Source of the DNA: Ruegeria sp. AD91A
Lineage (GTDB): Bacteria > Pseudomonadota > Alphaproteobacteria > Rhodobacterales > Rhodobacteraceae
Assembly: GCF_003443535.1 (NCBI RefSeq)
Contig: NZ_CP031946.1
Coordinates: 2,480,001 to 2,544,000, forward strand
Length of the DNA: 64,000 bases
Direction of reading: 5' to 3'
Program-made: the position numbers and the translations under genes
Notes under the pieces: model-generated
Databases searched by the model: none
Told to the model about the DNA's origin: nothing
What the model saw: only the letters and a program-made list of their open reading frames with translations
Shown here: positions 41,694 through 51,585 of the stretch, in pieces
How the letters are laid out: each line of letters begins with the position of its first letter
Position numbering within the stretch: the first letter of the stretch is position 1

Positions 41694-44090
41694 TCAACCG
41701 CGCAGAACGCCGCCGGTTGCCTTGGTAACCTTGGCGATAACCTTTTCGGCCACCGCTTCGATGTCCTTTTCCTTCAGCGTCTGGTCCGTCGGCTGCAAGC
41801 GTACTGTGATGGCCAGAGATTTTTTGCCTTCACCCAGGCTGCCGCCGATGAATTCGTCAAAGACACGTACATCTTCGATCAGTGCCTTATCGGCACCTGC
41901 TGCCGCGTTTACCAAGGTCAGCGCCTCGACGCTTTCATCCACGACAAAGGCAAAGTCCCGTTCGACCGCTTGCAAATCACGCAATTCCAATGCGGCACGT
42001 GTGGCACCGGACTTACGGGGCAAGGGAACCTCGTCCGGCCAAATCGTAAAGGCCATTGCCGGGCCCTTGATATCCATCGCCTGCAACACGCGCGGGTGCA
42101 ACTCACCAAAGACACCCAGTACCTTTTTCGGCCCCAGACAGATCTTGCCGTGGCGACCCGGGTGCCACCAGGCATCGCCGTCGCGCAGAATCTGCACCTT
42201 GGCCGGTGCTCCGATCGCCGCAAGAACGGCCTCGGCATCCGCCTTGGCATCAAAGACATCCACCGGGCGCGATGCCCCGTGCACATCCTTGGGGCCGTTG
42301 CGGCCAACCAGCAGGCCGGCGATCTGGGTTTTCTGGTCGCCGGGTTCGCCATCATGGAATACAGGGCCAACTTCGAACAGGGCGACGTCGGCGTATCCGC
42401 GTGCCTGATTGCGGGCCGCGGCCTGCAACAATCCGGGCAGCAGATCGGGGCGCATGTGGCTCATCTCGGACGAGATCGGGTTTTCCAGCATGGTCGCATC
42501 GTCACCGCCACCGAACAAAGCGGCCGAAGCTTGATCGATGAACGTATAGCTGACGCATTCGTTGTAACCCAGCGCGGCGCAGGTGCGGCGCGCCATGGAC
42601 TGGCGGCGCTGAGCCGGTGTCATCACCGGCTTGGGAATACCATCGGTGACACGCGGCAAGGGTTTGCCCTGCAACTTGGTCAACGAGGCGATCCGTGCGA
42701 CCTCTTCCACCAGATCGGCCTCACCCATGATATCGGGGCGCCAGCTTGGCACGTGGGCCATCTCGCCCTCCAGACGGAACCCGAGGCGGGTCAGCGTCTG
42801 ACGCTGTTCGCTTTCGGGAATGTCCATCCCGACCAGAGACTGCACCCGTTCAGCATCCAGCTTGTACGCACGTGCATGGTTCGGCGCTTTACCCGCCTCG
42901 ACCACTTTGGACGCTTCACCGCCGCAGATGTCCAGAATCAACTGGGTTGCGTGCTCAAGACCTTCCAGAGTGTATTCAGGGTCCACGCCGCGTTCGAACC
43001 GATACCGCGCGTCCGAATTGATCTTCAGCGCCCGACCCGCCAGCGCGATCTGCACATGATCCCAAAACGCGCTTTCCAGGAACACATTCACAGTATCCTC
43101 GGTGCAGCCGGTTTCCTGACCGCCCATGATGCCTGCGATGGATTCCGGCCCTTTGTCATCGGAAATAACCATCATGCCGGGCTGTAGGGTGTATTCCTTC
43201 TCGTCTAGCGCCACCAGGGTTTCACCGCCTTTTGCGCGATGAACGCGAAGGTTGCCCTGCACCTTGTCCGCGTCAAACACATGCAGCGGGCGGTTATGGT
43301 CAAAGGTCATGTAGTTGGTGATATCCACAAGCGCCGAAATCGGACGCAGCCCGATCGCCTTCAACTGATCCTGCAACCACTGGGGGCTGGGGCCGTTCTT
43401 GACACCCTTGATAAGGCGGCCCGTGAAATGCGGGCAACCATCCAGCGTATCCTCATCAATCGATACTTTGATCGGGCTTTCGAAATCGCCTGGCACCGGC
43501 ACGTAGTCGCGCTGTTTCAAAGTACCGACCCCGCGAGCCGCCAGATCGCGCGCGATGCCTTCAACGCCCAGCGCATCGGGCCGGTTCGGCGTGATCGCGA
43601 TCTCGATCATCGGATCGACTTTCGAGGGCTCATTCTCGGCAAGCCAATCAACGAACCTGTCACCGACCTCGCCCGAGGGCAATTCGATGATGCCGTCATG
43701 TTCGTCCGACAATTCCAGCTCACGCTCGGACGCCATCATGCCAAAGCTTTCGACGCCGCGGATCTTGCCGACGCTGATCGTCAGGTCCAGCCCGGGGATA
43801 TACATGCCCGGTTTGCAGACGACGACAGTGATCCCTTCGCGGGCGTTGGGCGCGCCGCAGATGATCTGCAATTCGCCTTCATTCGTGTCCACCTTGCAGA
43901 CGCGCAGCTTGTCGGCGTCGGGGTGCTTTTCCGCGTGTTTCACATAGCCCAGCGTAAAGTCCTTGAGCTTGTCAGCCGGGTTGATAACCTCTTCGACCTC
44001 AAGGCCAAGGTCGGTCAGCGCCTCAGTGATCTCATCAACCGACGCATCGGTGTCGAGGTGGTCTTTCAGCCAGGACAGAGTGAATTTCAT
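41694..44090 (-). CDS. pheT: Phenylalanine-tRNA ligase beta subunit
   Basis: 798 residues, full length. N-terminal tRNA-binding (EMAP/OB) domain with KVDTNEGELQIICGAPNAR, then B3/B4 editing domain, B5 domain (PESEQRQTLTRLGF...VPSWRPDI), the synthetase-like core and a C-terminal ferredoxin-fold anticodon-binding domain (RDLQAVERDFAFVVDE). Forms an alpha2-beta2 enzyme with PheS. pheS lies ~1.8 kb upstream on the same strand, separated by an accessory segment. Confidence 0.97.
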   Translation of the reverse strand: MKFTLSWLKDHLDTDASVDEITEALTDLGLEVEEVINPADKLKDFTLGYVKHAEKHPDADKLRVCKVDTNEGELQIICGAPNAREGITVVVCKPGMYIPGLDLTISVGKIRGVESFGMMASERELELSDEHDGIIELPSGEVGDRFVDWLAENEPSKVDPMIEIAITPNRPDALGVEGIARDLAARGVGTLKQRDYVPVPGDFESPIKVSIDEDTLDGCPHFTGRLIKGVKNGPSPQWLQDQLKAIGLRPISALVDITNYMTFDHNRPLHVFDADKVQGNLRVHRAKGGETLVALDEKEYTLQPGMMVISDDKGPESIAGIMGGQETGCTEDTVNVFLESAFWDHVQIALAGRALKINSDARYRFERGVDPEYTLEGLEHATQLILDICGGEASKVVEAGKAPNHARAYKLDAERVQSLVGMDIPESEQRQTLTRLGFRLEGEMAHVPSWRPDIMGEADLVEEVARIASLTKLQGKPLPRVTDGIPKPVMTPAQRRQSMARRTCAALGYNECVSYTFIDQASAALFGGGDDATMLENPISSEMSHMRPDLLPGLLQAAARNQARGYADVALFEVGPVFHDGEPGDQKTQIAGLLVGRNGPKDVHGASRPVDVFDAKADAEAVLAAIGAPAKVQILRDGDAWWHPGRHGKICLGPKKVLGVFGELHPRVLQAMDIKGPAMAFTIWPDEVPLPRKSGATRAALELRDLQAVERDFAFVVDESVEALTLVNAAAGADKALIEDVRVFDEFIGGSLGEGKKSLAITVRLQPTDQTLKEKDIEAVAEKVIAKVTKATGGVLRG

Positions 44091-44168
44091 TGCTCGGGGC
44101 CTTTTTTGGCAGATATCCGTTTGGCAAAGGCAATGACAAAGAATGCGCCAAGGTGCAAGCGCTGCGGG

Positions 44169-44963
44169 TCACGGATAGGTGGGGGTGCGGCCCAAAAGCT
44201 CGTCCAATTGCCGCCCGATCCAGCCATGCGGGATGAAATGCCCGCCCGGATGGGTGTCCAGCACCACCTGCCCCTGCGCACAATCGGTCCATTCCACGCG
44301 GCTGAGCGTCAGGAACGGTCTCACGCTCCAGTCCCCGCGCGGGGTTGCGCCGTTGCAGTCAAACTTCGCTTTCCAAAGCGCCACCGGATAGGTGGTATCG
44401 TCGCCCGGTCCAAAGGGAAAACCCATCACCGTATCGTCCAGCCCATGCACGTGGCGCACCTGCGCCGGGGCCTGCGGACAATGCTCGGTCTGCTGGATTG
44501 ACCCAGCAATAGCCAGCAGCGCGGCGGTATCGTCACCCGATTGGCAGGCATAACGCCATGCCATCGCGCCGCCAAAGGAATAGCCCGAGACATAGATGCG
44601 ATCCGGGTCAATCGGATAACGACTGGCAACGTCCTGCAAGACACGGTCGGCAAAATCGACGTCTTCAGTATCCGCGTTCCAGAAATTCCAGCTTTTGCCC
44701 AAACCGTTCGGGGCCACCAACAACACGCCGCGCAGTTTTGTGGCCCCCGCGATGCGCTCATGGTTCACCACCACATCGCCCTGCCGCGCCCAGCCGTGGA
44801 AATGCAGCAAAACAGGCAAGGGGCTTTCGCCGTCCCAGCCGTCAGGCTCCAACACATGATAGGAACGGTCACCAATCTTACACGCAATATCGCCATGGCA
44901 GGTATCCATGGCGGCAGCTTGGGTGGCGATCAGCAGAAACAGGCAGAGCAGTCGATATGTCAT
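44169..44963 (-). CDS. Secreted alpha/beta hydrolase (PHB-depolymerase/feruloyl-esterase-like)
   Basis: 264 residues with a signal peptide to AAAMDTC. LpqC-like esterase: VLLHFHGWARQGD near the N-terminus (oxyanion region), nucleophile elbow YVSGYSFGGAMAW (Ser in GYSFG), Asp in VHGLDDTVMGF and His in HPGGHFIPHGW complete the triad. Six Cys suggest disulfides. Periplasmic or secreted esterase of unknown substrate. ATG 44963 is chosen for the signal peptide. Part of the segment between pheT and pheS. Confidence 0.9.
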   Translation of the reverse strand: MTYRLLCLFLLIATQAAAMDTCHGDIACKIGDRSYHVLEPDGWDGESPLPVLLHFHGWARQGDVVVNHERIAGATKLRGVLLVAPNGLGKSWNFWNADTEDVDFADRVLQDVASRYPIDPDRIYVSGYSFGGAMAWRYACQSGDDTAALLAIAGSIQQTEHCPQAPAQVRHVHGLDDTVMGFPFGPGDDTTYPVALWKAKFDCNGATPRGDWSVRPFLTLSRVEWTDCAQGQVVLDTHPGGHFIPHGWIGRQLDELLGRTPTYP

Positions 44964-45023
44964 TCGGCTGACCCTACCCAGCCTGAGGCCCATGTCACGT
45001 CACAACCCCGTGGGAACATGTAA

Positions 45024-45081
45024 CAAGCCGCGCCATCGCCAGACCTTTGGGGCAAGTCGCAAGCCGCGTTATCGCCAGACC
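45024..45081. repeat. Short direct repeat in the pheT-pheS accessory segment
   Basis: CAAGCCGCGCCATCGCCAGA at 45024 recurs with two changes at 45060 (36-base period, 22 bases matched, both ending AGACC). The 276-base gap 44964-45239 shows no gene; it also holds a seven-base stem (GCTGGCG/CGCCAGC, 45153-45175). Confidence 0.6.
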
Positions 45082-45239
45082 GCGGGATGGCGATCTTCGG
45101 GTTAAGGTGGGCAGTTTATGGCAGCCACGTCCGAGAAACACTCATACGAAGCGCTGGCGGAGACAAATCGCCAGCCCGTGCGGGCGGTCTGGAGATAGCG
45201 CGGCCTATCGGCCTTTGCTCCGCGCTGTTTCGGCTGAGA

Positions 45240-45545
45240 TCATTTCGATCTACTTTTTGCGTATCTATTAATTAGTTTTTTGACCATTGCCTGCCGATCT
45301 TCGATCTCTTTCACTCGGTCTGACCTCTCTGAAAGAACGTTCATCGCCGCCCATAAACCAGGAACTACCGCTAGCAATAACAGAAGCCATATCCAAACCG
45401 CAGCGGGCTCGTACAGCATTACCGTTAGAAGCTGAATAGATATTGTAACAAACAAGATGCCAATCAACCAAAGGAATGGGGCATTCACCACACGGCGACG
45501 CCACCAGTCAATATAGCGCGACAGATATACACCCAACGGATACAC
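45240..45545 (-). CDS. Small hypothetical membrane protein
   Basis: 101 residues with two hydrophobic segments (~22-42 and ~48-68) and a charged C-terminal helix (ERSDRVKEIEDRQAMVKKLINRY). Base composition is visibly more AT-rich than flanking genes. It overlaps the next upstream frame by 38 bases. No family recognised; may be a recently acquired or degrading gene. Confidence 0.55.
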   Translation of the reverse strand: MYPLGVYLSRYIDWWRRRVVNAPFLWLIGILFVTISIQLLTVMLYEPAAVWIWLLLLLAVVPGLWAAMNVLSERSDRVKEIEDRQAMVKKLINRYAKSRSK

Positions 45546-45789
45546 TACCTACCACCATGTCCAAAAAACTGCCATTTCGCTTGTTGATCAGATCCTGTGT
45601 CTTTTCTCTTTGGATTTTATCACGCATCTGAAATGCCCCGATCTGCACAAACGCCAATCCGGCAATGAGCATTCCCGGCAAAAACAACAGTGCCGACACT
45701 AGGAAAGTGGTTAGAACAACCGCCGACCCAAAATCGAAAACAAGTGATGCCAACACCGGCGGTGCGAACAAGGCAGTAATCAGGCACAA
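45508..45789 (-). CDS. Small hypothetical membrane protein, possibly truncated
   Basis: 93 residues from a TTG at 45789, which is the only start in a frame opened by a stop about 14 codons upstream. Two hydrophobic segments (~1-28, ~30-52), then MRDKIQREKTQDLINKRNG and a short hydrophobic tail. Lack of a good start and the overlap with the next gene suggest a decayed 5' end or a wrong start. AT-rich like its neighbour. Unknown family. Confidence 0.45.
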   Translation of the reverse strand: MCLITALFAPPVLASLVFDFGSAVVLTTFLVSALLFLPGMLIAGLAFVQIGAFQMRDKIQREKTQDLINKRNGSFLDMVVGSVSVGCISVALY

Positions 45790-45869
45790 TAACCAAAGTA
45801 GAGGACGTCCGGAAACTTTGAGTTACCACCAATCATGATATGATGTCAGCCTGTCGTCCAACGGTTTCC

Positions 45870-46943
45870 CTATCGCGACAAACCACCATGCAGGTTCGGC
45901 ATATCCAGCGCCGCAAACCCGTAGTGCCGCAGCCAGCGCAGATCACTGTCAAAGAAGGCCCGCAAATCCGGAATGCCGTATTTCAGCATCGCCAGACGGT
46001 CGATGCCGATGCCAAAGGCAAAGCCCTGATAGACCTCAGGATCAATCCCACCGGCGGCGATCACCTTGGGGTGGACCATGCCCGAGCCCAAAATCTCCAT
46101 CCAGTCGTCACCCTCACCGATCTTCAGTTGACCGTTATCCCACGAACAGCGGATATCGACCTCGGCCGACGGCTCGGTGAAGGGGAAGTGCGAGGCGCGG
46201 AAGCGCAGTTCGACGTCGTCGACCTCGAAAAACGCCTTCACGAACTCTTCCAGAACCCATTTCAGGTTCGCCATCGAGATGTCCTTGTCGATAGCCAGCC
46301 CCTCGACCTGATGGAACATCGGCGTGTGGGTCTGGTCATAATCGGCGCGGTAGACGCCGCCCGGACAGATGATGCGGATCGGTGCGCCCTGCAGCTCCAT
46401 TGATCGGATCTGGACGGGCGAAGTATGGGTGCGCAGCACATGCGGCGGTCGCTCGTCGCCTTCGGCGCGGTGCATATAGAACGTGTCCATCTCGGCCCGT
46501 GCGGGGTGGTGGCCGGGGATATTCAGGGCGTCGAAATTGTGCCAGTCGGTTTCGATCCGCGGCCCTTCGGCCACTGAAAAGCCCAGTTCGGCAAAGATCG
46601 CGGTCAGTTCCTCGGTCGCCTGGCTGACCGGGTGGATCGAGCCTTGGCCACGTGGCCGGGTCGGCAGGGTGACGTCCAGCCACTCGGTGCGCAGGCGTTC
46701 ATCCAGCGCGGCATCGGCCAGCCCGGCCTTTTTGGCGGACAGGGCCGAGTTGATCTCGTCCTTCAGGGCGTTCAGCGCCGGGCCTGCGACCTGGCGTTCC
46801 TCGGGCGTCATCTTACCCAGCTCGCGCATTTTCAGCGCAACTTCGCCCTTTTTACCCACGGCGGCGACGCGGATCGCCTCAAGCGCGTTCTCGTCGCCTG
46901 CCTCGGCGATTTGGCCCAGATATTTTGCCTTAAGATCGTCCAT
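45870..46943 (-). CDS. pheS: Phenylalanine-tRNA ligase alpha subunit
   Basis: Catalytic subunit, 357 residues. N-terminal coiled-coil that binds tRNA (residues ~1-85), then the class II core: [11 protein letters not shown] (motif 1 region), [11 protein letters not shown] (motif 2 area) and the motif-3 [14 protein letters not shown] near the C-terminus. Pairs with PheT. Confidence 0.97.
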   Translation of the reverse strand: MDDLKAKYLGQIAEAGDENALEAIRVAAVGKKGEVALKMRELGKMTPEERQVAGPALNALKDEINSALSAKKAGLADAALDERLRTEWLDVTLPTRPRGQGSIHPVSQATEELTAIFAELGFSVAEGPRIETDWHNFDALNIPGHHPARAEMDTFYMHRAEGDERPPHVLRTHTSPVQIRSMELQGAPIRIICPGGVYRADYDQTHTPMFHQVEGLAIDKDISMANLKWVLEEFVKAFFEVDDVELRFRASHFPFTEPSAEVDIRCSWDNGQLKIGEGDDWMEILGSGMVHPKVIAAGGIDPEVYQGFAFGIGIDRLAMLKYGIPDLRAFFDSDLRWLRHYGFAALDMPNLHGGLSR

Positions 46944-47013
46944 GACGCCCTCTGAATTTGGTCGCCAACCTGCTATCGGGCCAGCCCCGCGAATGCAAGC
47001 GGGACCGGTCGGA

Positions 47014-48384
47014 TCAATAGCTGTATTCAGGGAAAATCCGGGTCAGATCACCGTTCCAGTCGCCGTTGTAGTGTTCCAGCAACTCATCCGCAGGCACTTT
47101 CCCGCTTTGGATGCTGTCCTTGAGCGCGTTGAGGAAATGGGTCTCGTCCGGCACCAGTCCACCGGCCCCGGGATAGGCGCGGGCTTTCAGGCCGGCCTCA
47201 GAGATCGCCACCACCTCACGCGCCAGATCGTGCATGTTGATGTTGCCGACTTTCGCTTGCAGGCCATCTTTGGCGGCCGCGACACGCAGCGCCTCGCGGG
47301 TCTCGGTGTCCCAGCCTTTGACCAGATCCCAAGCCGCGTCCAATGCCGTTTGGTCGTAAGTCAGACCGACCCAGAAGGCAGGCAAGGCACACAGACGACG
47401 CCATGGTCCACCATCGGCCCCGCGCATTTCCATGAACTTCTTGATCCGAGCTTCGGGGAAGGCGGTGGTCAGGTGGTCGGCCCAATCGCTGAGCGTGGGC
47501 GTTTCACCCGGCAGGGCGGGCAGTTCACCTTTCAGGAAGTCACGGAAGGACATGCCCAGCGCATTGATGTACTGGCCGTCGCGATACACAAAATACATCG
47601 GCACATCGAGCGCGTATTGCACGTAACGCTCGAACCCGAAGCCGTCTTCGAAAACAAAGGGCAGCATTCCTGTGCGGGCATCGTCCAGATGCCGCCAGAT
47701 GTAACTGCGCCAGCTTTTCTGGCCATTTACCTTGCCCTCAAAAAAGGGCGAGTTCGCAAACAACGCCGTTGCCACCGGCTGCAAGGCCAACGCGACGCGC
47801 AGTTTCTGCACCATGTCGGCCTCGGACCCGAAGTCGATATTGACCTGAACGGTGCAGGTTCGGCGCATCATGGCGCGGCCCATGGTGCCGACCTTTTCCA
47901 TGTAATCGTTCATCAGCCGATAGCGCCCCTTGGGCATCAACGGCATTTCGTCATGGGTCCAGGTCGGAGCCGCGCCGAGACCGATGAAACCCACGCCGAT
48001 CTCATCTGCGATGTCCTTCACCTCACGCAGGTGGGTGTTCACCTCATCGCAGGTTTCGTGGATGGTCTCAAGCGGAGCACCCGACAGCTCAAGCGCGCCG
48101 CCCGGCTCCAGGCTGACATTGGCGCCGTCCTTTTCCAGACCAATCAGATGACCTGCTTCGCGGACTTCAGCCCAGCCATGGCGATCCCGCAGACCTTCCA
48201 GCACGGCCACAATCGAACGGGTGCCCTCGTAGGGCAACGGTTTCAGCGTGTCCTTGCAGTAGCCGAATTTCTCATGCTCGGTGCCGATGCGCCAGTCTGC
48301 CTTGGGCTTGCAGCCCGACTCCAGATATTCGGCCAATTGCTCGTGGCGTTCGATCGGACCGCCGCCGGACTGAGGGATGGACAT
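47014..48384 (-). CDS. gshA: Glutamate-cysteine ligase
   Basis: First step of glutathione synthesis. 456 residues of the plant/alphaproteobacterial type: [11 protein letters not shown] near residue 37, [19 protein letters not shown] near 96-114, GLGAAPTW and [13 protein letters not shown], all typical substrate and ATP-binding parts. Consistent with the GST gene in this window. Follows the rsmE gene group on the same strand. Confidence 0.95.
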   Translation of the reverse strand: MSIPQSGGGPIERHEQLAEYLESGCKPKADWRIGTEHEKFGYCKDTLKPLPYEGTRSIVAVLEGLRDRHGWAEVREAGHLIGLEKDGANVSLEPGGALELSGAPLETIHETCDEVNTHLREVKDIADEIGVGFIGLGAAPTWTHDEMPLMPKGRYRLMNDYMEKVGTMGRAMMRRTCTVQVNIDFGSEADMVQKLRVALALQPVATALFANSPFFEGKVNGQKSWRSYIWRHLDDARTGMLPFVFEDGFGFERYVQYALDVPMYFVYRDGQYINALGMSFRDFLKGELPALPGETPTLSDWADHLTTAFPEARIKKFMEMRGADGGPWRRLCALPAFWVGLTYDQTALDAAWDLVKGWDTETREALRVAAAKDGLQAKVGNINMHDLAREVVAISEAGLKARAYPGAGGLVPDETHFLNALKDSIQSGKVPADELLEHYNGDWNGDLTRIFPEYSY

Positions 48385-48448
48385 GAACCGTGCTCCGATC
48401 CTGATGTGTCTGTCTTTTGGCCAGTCGTGGGGGCAAACTGCGCCAGTG

Positions 48449-48976
48449 TCAATGCAGCCGAAGGTGTGGAGGGCGCGAGGACGTACGCTCCCAGATAACG
48501 ACCTTATGCGGCGATCTGCCGTTGAGTTCAGACAGCATTTGTTCGGTTTTCAAGCCCGGCAGGCTTGAGAAAACGTCGAACAGAGCTTCGGCTCCTTCAG
48601 CGTTCACAGGAATGTGAAGCGTCGGTTGCCCAGGCTGATCCAGAACCCAATGCGCCGGACTGGAGGTTGGATCAAGTGCAAGCCGTTCCATTTCTCGTGT
48701 CGCAACAATGCCGCCATCCAGAGGGCCGAGATAAGTGATTTGCCCTTCATCAACCGTAACGACGCCCTGCCCGCCTGCGCCGGTTCTGAACCGTGCGCGC
48801 TGTATGCCGATCACGGCCAAAGCCGCGGACACGACGATCAGGAACCAACCGACCCAGGCCAGCAACCCACCCGGCCCGCTGACCCAACTGACGCCAAGGA
48901 TCAGGACAAAAACCGAGACCAAAACTTCACGCCAGCGCCAAAGTGCCAGTTTTGCCTCTGGTCGAAAAAAGCTCAT
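48449..48976 (-). CDS. Hypothetical membrane protein
   Basis: 175 residues. Two membrane helices (~17-33 and ~38-58) form an N-terminal hairpin; the remainder is a soluble cytosolic domain (VVTVDEGQITYLGPLDGGIVATREMERLALDP) with PH-like strand alternation and a helical end (LSELNGRSPHKVVIWER). Start overlaps the upstream GNAT stop as TAATG. Found between rsmE and gshA; function unknown. Confidence 0.83.
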   Translation of the reverse strand: MSFFRPEAKLALWRWREVLVSVFVLILGVSWVSGPGGLLAWVGWFLIVVSAALAVIGIQRARFRTGAGGQGVVTVDEGQITYLGPLDGGIVATREMERLALDPTSSPAHWVLDQPGQPTLHIPVNAEGAEALFDVFSSLPGLKTEQMLSELNGRSPHKVVIWERTSSRPPHLRLH

Positions 48977-49821
48977 TACGCGGAATCCGTTTGATCGTTG
49001 AACAGAATCAGTGAGACCGAACCGGCCGGCATGAATCCAATCGCTATGTAAGCACGAGCGGCCGCATTTGAAGCGGCAAATAAGACGGCTCGGTTCACAC
49101 CTGCCTCGCGCGCCTCTTTCAAATGCAAAGCGACAGCGGTGCGCGCATAACTTCGCCCGCGCAGCTCGCGAGGGGTAAATACACCACCTACCTTAACGAC
49201 ATCCGAAAGCGCCGAATTGAAGCCTGTCATCGCAACCGGTTGTCCTTTGTAGATAAGGGCTCTGTGACTGTCGCGCTCCAGATAACGTTTCAGGTCTTCT
49301 CTGGCCTGCTTGTCCAGTTCCTTGTGAAGCAAACCCGGCGTTTCCTGAAGGTATTGCTTCCGCCAGGCAATCACTTGATTGCGATCCACTCCGGCCAACG
49401 GAACAAGGCGCACATCTTCCATTTGAGGAACAACAAGGTTGTTCAGGTTAAGTGAGAATGCCGGTTCATCGTCATTGAGACCCGTCAGCCTGTCTCGCCA
49501 ACCTGCGATTTTGACGAAGTCTCTAACCTGCGCCGTTTCACCGATGATTCCCGAGACAGCTCGGTTTTGGATCAAATCCCAGGCGGCAAAAAGCTCTGCA
49601 CGCTTCACGTTGGGGCATTGCGGAAAGACTATTCCTTCATTGGTGATACCCAAGACACCGCGCAGCGGGTTACCCAGCAACCAAAACGACATGCCCCGAG
49701 GATGGGAACCACCCAGACCGAAATCTTCCAAATTGCCCAAAGGAAACATCGAGCTTTGGAGGTGGAGGCGCAAAAACCGCTGAACTTCTGGAACATCCTT
49801 CTGTAGCGCTGCGCGCCACAT
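48976..49821 (-). CDS. GNAT family acetyltransferase
   Basis: 281 residues with two halves: an N-terminal divergent GNAT-like part and a C-terminal GNAT domain with GGVFTPRELRGRSYARTAVALHLKEA (acetyl-CoA loop RGRSYA near 228-233) and NAAARAYIAIGFMPAG. Substrate unknown. Its ATG overlaps the rsmE stop (TAATG) and its stop overlaps the next start (TAATG), so three genes are translationally chained. Confidence 0.86.
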   Translation of the reverse strand: MWRAALQKDVPEVQRFLRLHLQSSMFPLGNLEDFGLGGSHPRGMSFWLLGNPLRGVLGITNEGIVFPQCPNVKRAELFAAWDLIQNRAVSGIIGETAQVRDFVKIAGWRDRLTGLNDDEPAFSLNLNNLVVPQMEDVRLVPLAGVDRNQVIAWRKQYLQETPGLLHKELDKQAREDLKRYLERDSHRALIYKGQPVAMTGFNSALSDVVKVGGVFTPRELRGRSYARTAVALHLKEAREAGVNRAVLFAASNAAARAYIAIGFMPAGSVSLILFNDQTDSA

Positions 49822-50546
49822 TACGCCCAATCCCCCAGCGCCTGCTGCCACATGGTCAGTGCAGCGACTGCCGCCGTGTCGGCCCGCAGGATACGCGGAC
49901 CAAGACTGACGACATGCGCGAATGGCAACCCTGTCAAACGCGCGCGTTCCTTGTCAGAAAACCCGCCTTCCGGGCCGATAAGAATCGCCCACGGGTAACC
50001 TTTTTCATTGGCGGCCAATCGCAAGGCCGATCCAACCTCAGCTTCGTTGCAGAACATCAGTTGCCGATCTTCGGGCCATGCATCCAACAGCCGATCCAAC
50101 CGCTGCAAATCGGCGACCTCGGGCACGAAGGTTCCGCCGCATTGCTCGGCCGCCTCGACGGCATGGGCCTGCAAGCGGTCTTGCCGGATACGTTCGGAAT
50201 TTGTGAACTCGGTCTGCACCGGCATGATACGCGCCGCGCCCATTTCCGCGGCTTTTTCCACGATGAAATCAGTGCGGGCCTTTTTTATCGGTGCAAACAG
50301 GAACCAAAGATCGGGCGGCAACTGCAACGGTTTCGTCTGCTCAAGGCAGGTCAGCGTTCCTCCGCGTTTTCCCGCCTCCGAGACTTCGGCCAACCACTCT
50401 CCGTCCTGCCCGTTGAACAGGGCGATCTGCCCTTTGACCGCAAGGCGCATGACACCAAAGAGGTAATGCGCCTGGTCGCGCGTCAAAGGAACCGATTGCC
50501 CCTGACCCAAGGGCTGCTCTACATACAGTCTGATCTTCGCACTCAT
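49821..50546 (-). CDS. rsmE: 16S rRNA (uracil-1498-N3)-methyltransferase RsmE
   Basis: SAM-dependent SPOUT methyltransferase, 241 residues. N-terminal PUA-like domain, then the knot: LIGPEGGFSDKERA near residues 191-204 and VSLGPRILRADTAAVAAL near 214-231, both diagnostic of RsmE. Divergent from ubiA with only 12 bases between start codons. Confidence 0.96.
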   Translation of the reverse strand: MSAKIRLYVEQPLGQGQSVPLTRDQAHYLFGVMRLAVKGQIALFNGQDGEWLAEVSEAGKRGGTLTCLEQTKPLQLPPDLWFLFAPIKKARTDFIVEKAAEMGAARIMPVQTEFTNSERIRQDRLQAHAVEAAEQCGGTFVPEVADLQRLDRLLDAWPEDRQLMFCNEAEVGSALRLAANEKGYPWAILIGPEGGFSDKERARLTGLPFAHVVSLGPRILRADTAAVAALTMWQQALGDWA

Positions 50547-50558
50547 GAGACCTTACAT

Positions 50559-51521
50559 ATGCAAGGCAATGCCCCAACACCAGATGGTCAAGTCGCTGAT
50601 GCCGTCACCGGCAACTGGGTTGACACCCGTGCCCCGGCCTTTGCCCGCCCCTACCTGCGCCTCAGCCGCGCGGACCGGCCTATCGGGACATGGCTGTTGC
50701 TGATTCCGTGCTGGTGGGGGCTGGCGCTGGCCATCCTGCACGACGGTCGGCCGCGTTGGGAAGATCTGTGGATCGCCATAGGATGCGCATTCGGAGCCTT
50801 TCTGATGCGGGGCGCAGGTTGCACCTGGAATGACATTACGGACCGGGATTTCGACGGGCAGGTCGAACGCACACGCTCGCGCCCGATCCCTTCGGGTCAG
50901 GTCAGTGTTCGGCAGGCCGCGGCGTGGATGGTCCTGCAGTGCATTCTGGCGTTGGGCATCCTCCTCAGTTTCAATCAGGCGGCCATTGCCATGGGCGTAC
51001 TGTCCCTGTTGCCAGTGACGATCTATCCGTTTGCCAAACGGTTTACCTGGTGGCCTCAGGTGTTCCTGGGGTTGGCTTTCAACTGGGGCGCCCTTCTGGC
51101 CTGGGCGGCGCATAGCGGTTCCGTGGGATGGCCTGCAGTGACTCTTTACCTGTCTGGAATCGCGTGGACCCTGTTCTACGACACCATCTATGCGCATCAG
51201 GATGCCGAGGATGACGAACTGATCGGCATCAAGTCAACCGCCCGGCTGTTCGGAGCCGATACAGCGAGGTGGCTGAAGTACTTTTTGGTGGCGACGGTGT
51301 CGCTGATGGGACTGGCCATCGTCGATGCAGGGGTGCCGGATGCCTCGATGCTGGCATTGGGCGTTGCGCTCTGTGGGCCTTGGGCAATGGGCTGGCACAT
51401 GATGTGGCAACTCCGCGCGCTGGACATCGAAGACAATGCCAGGCTGTTGCAATTGTTCAGGGTCAACCGCGACACTGGCTTGATTCCGCTGATCTTCCTC
51501 TGCGTTGCCCTGTTGCTCTGA
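50559..51521 (+). CDS. ubiA: 4-hydroxybenzoate octaprenyltransferase
   Basis: Membrane prenyltransferase of ubiquinone synthesis, 320 residues, about eight helices. The two Asp-rich Mg-diphosphate motifs are NDITDRDFDGQVERTRSRP near 94-112 and DTIYAHQDAEDDELIGIKSTA near 208-228. Works in the same pathway as the COQ9-family protein. Its promoter must lie within the rsmE coding region, since the start codons are 12 bases apart. Confidence 0.95.
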   Translation: MQGNAPTPDGQVADAVTGNWVDTRAPAFARPYLRLSRADRPIGTWLLLIPCWWGLALAILHDGRPRWEDLWIAIGCAFGAFLMRGAGCTWNDITDRDFDGQVERTRSRPIPSGQVSVRQAAAWMVLQCILALGILLSFNQAAIAMGVLSLLPVTIYPFAKRFTWWPQVFLGLAFNWGALLAWAAHSGSVGWPAVTLYLSGIAWTLFYDTIYAHQDAEDDELIGIKSTARLFGADTARWLKYFLVATVSLMGLAIVDAGVPDASMLALGVALCGPWAMGWHMMWQLRALDIEDNARLLQLFRVNRDTGLIPLIFLCVALLL

Positions 51522-51585
51522 TTGCACCTGCTGAACGGGGCCTGTAAAGATCGGCCCAACCGCCTGAGGAGTGTCGAGCCCAAAT

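Noticed and set aside
41523..43187. 554-codon plus-strand open frame
   Set aside because: Antisense to pheT, no recognisable motif, starts inside ytoQ.
43239..44501. 420-codon plus-strand open frame
   Set aside because: Antisense to pheT and the esterase; low-complexity Arg/Asp/His-rich translation.
46483..48498. 671-codon plus-strand open frame
   Set aside because: Antisense to pheS and gshA; GC-rich third positions keep the reverse frame open. Composition is Arg/His/Gln-rich with no domain.
49914..50558. 5' extension of the ubiA frame by 215 codons
   Set aside because: Lies antisense to rsmE and has no membrane or prenyltransferase features; UbiA begins naturally at 50559.
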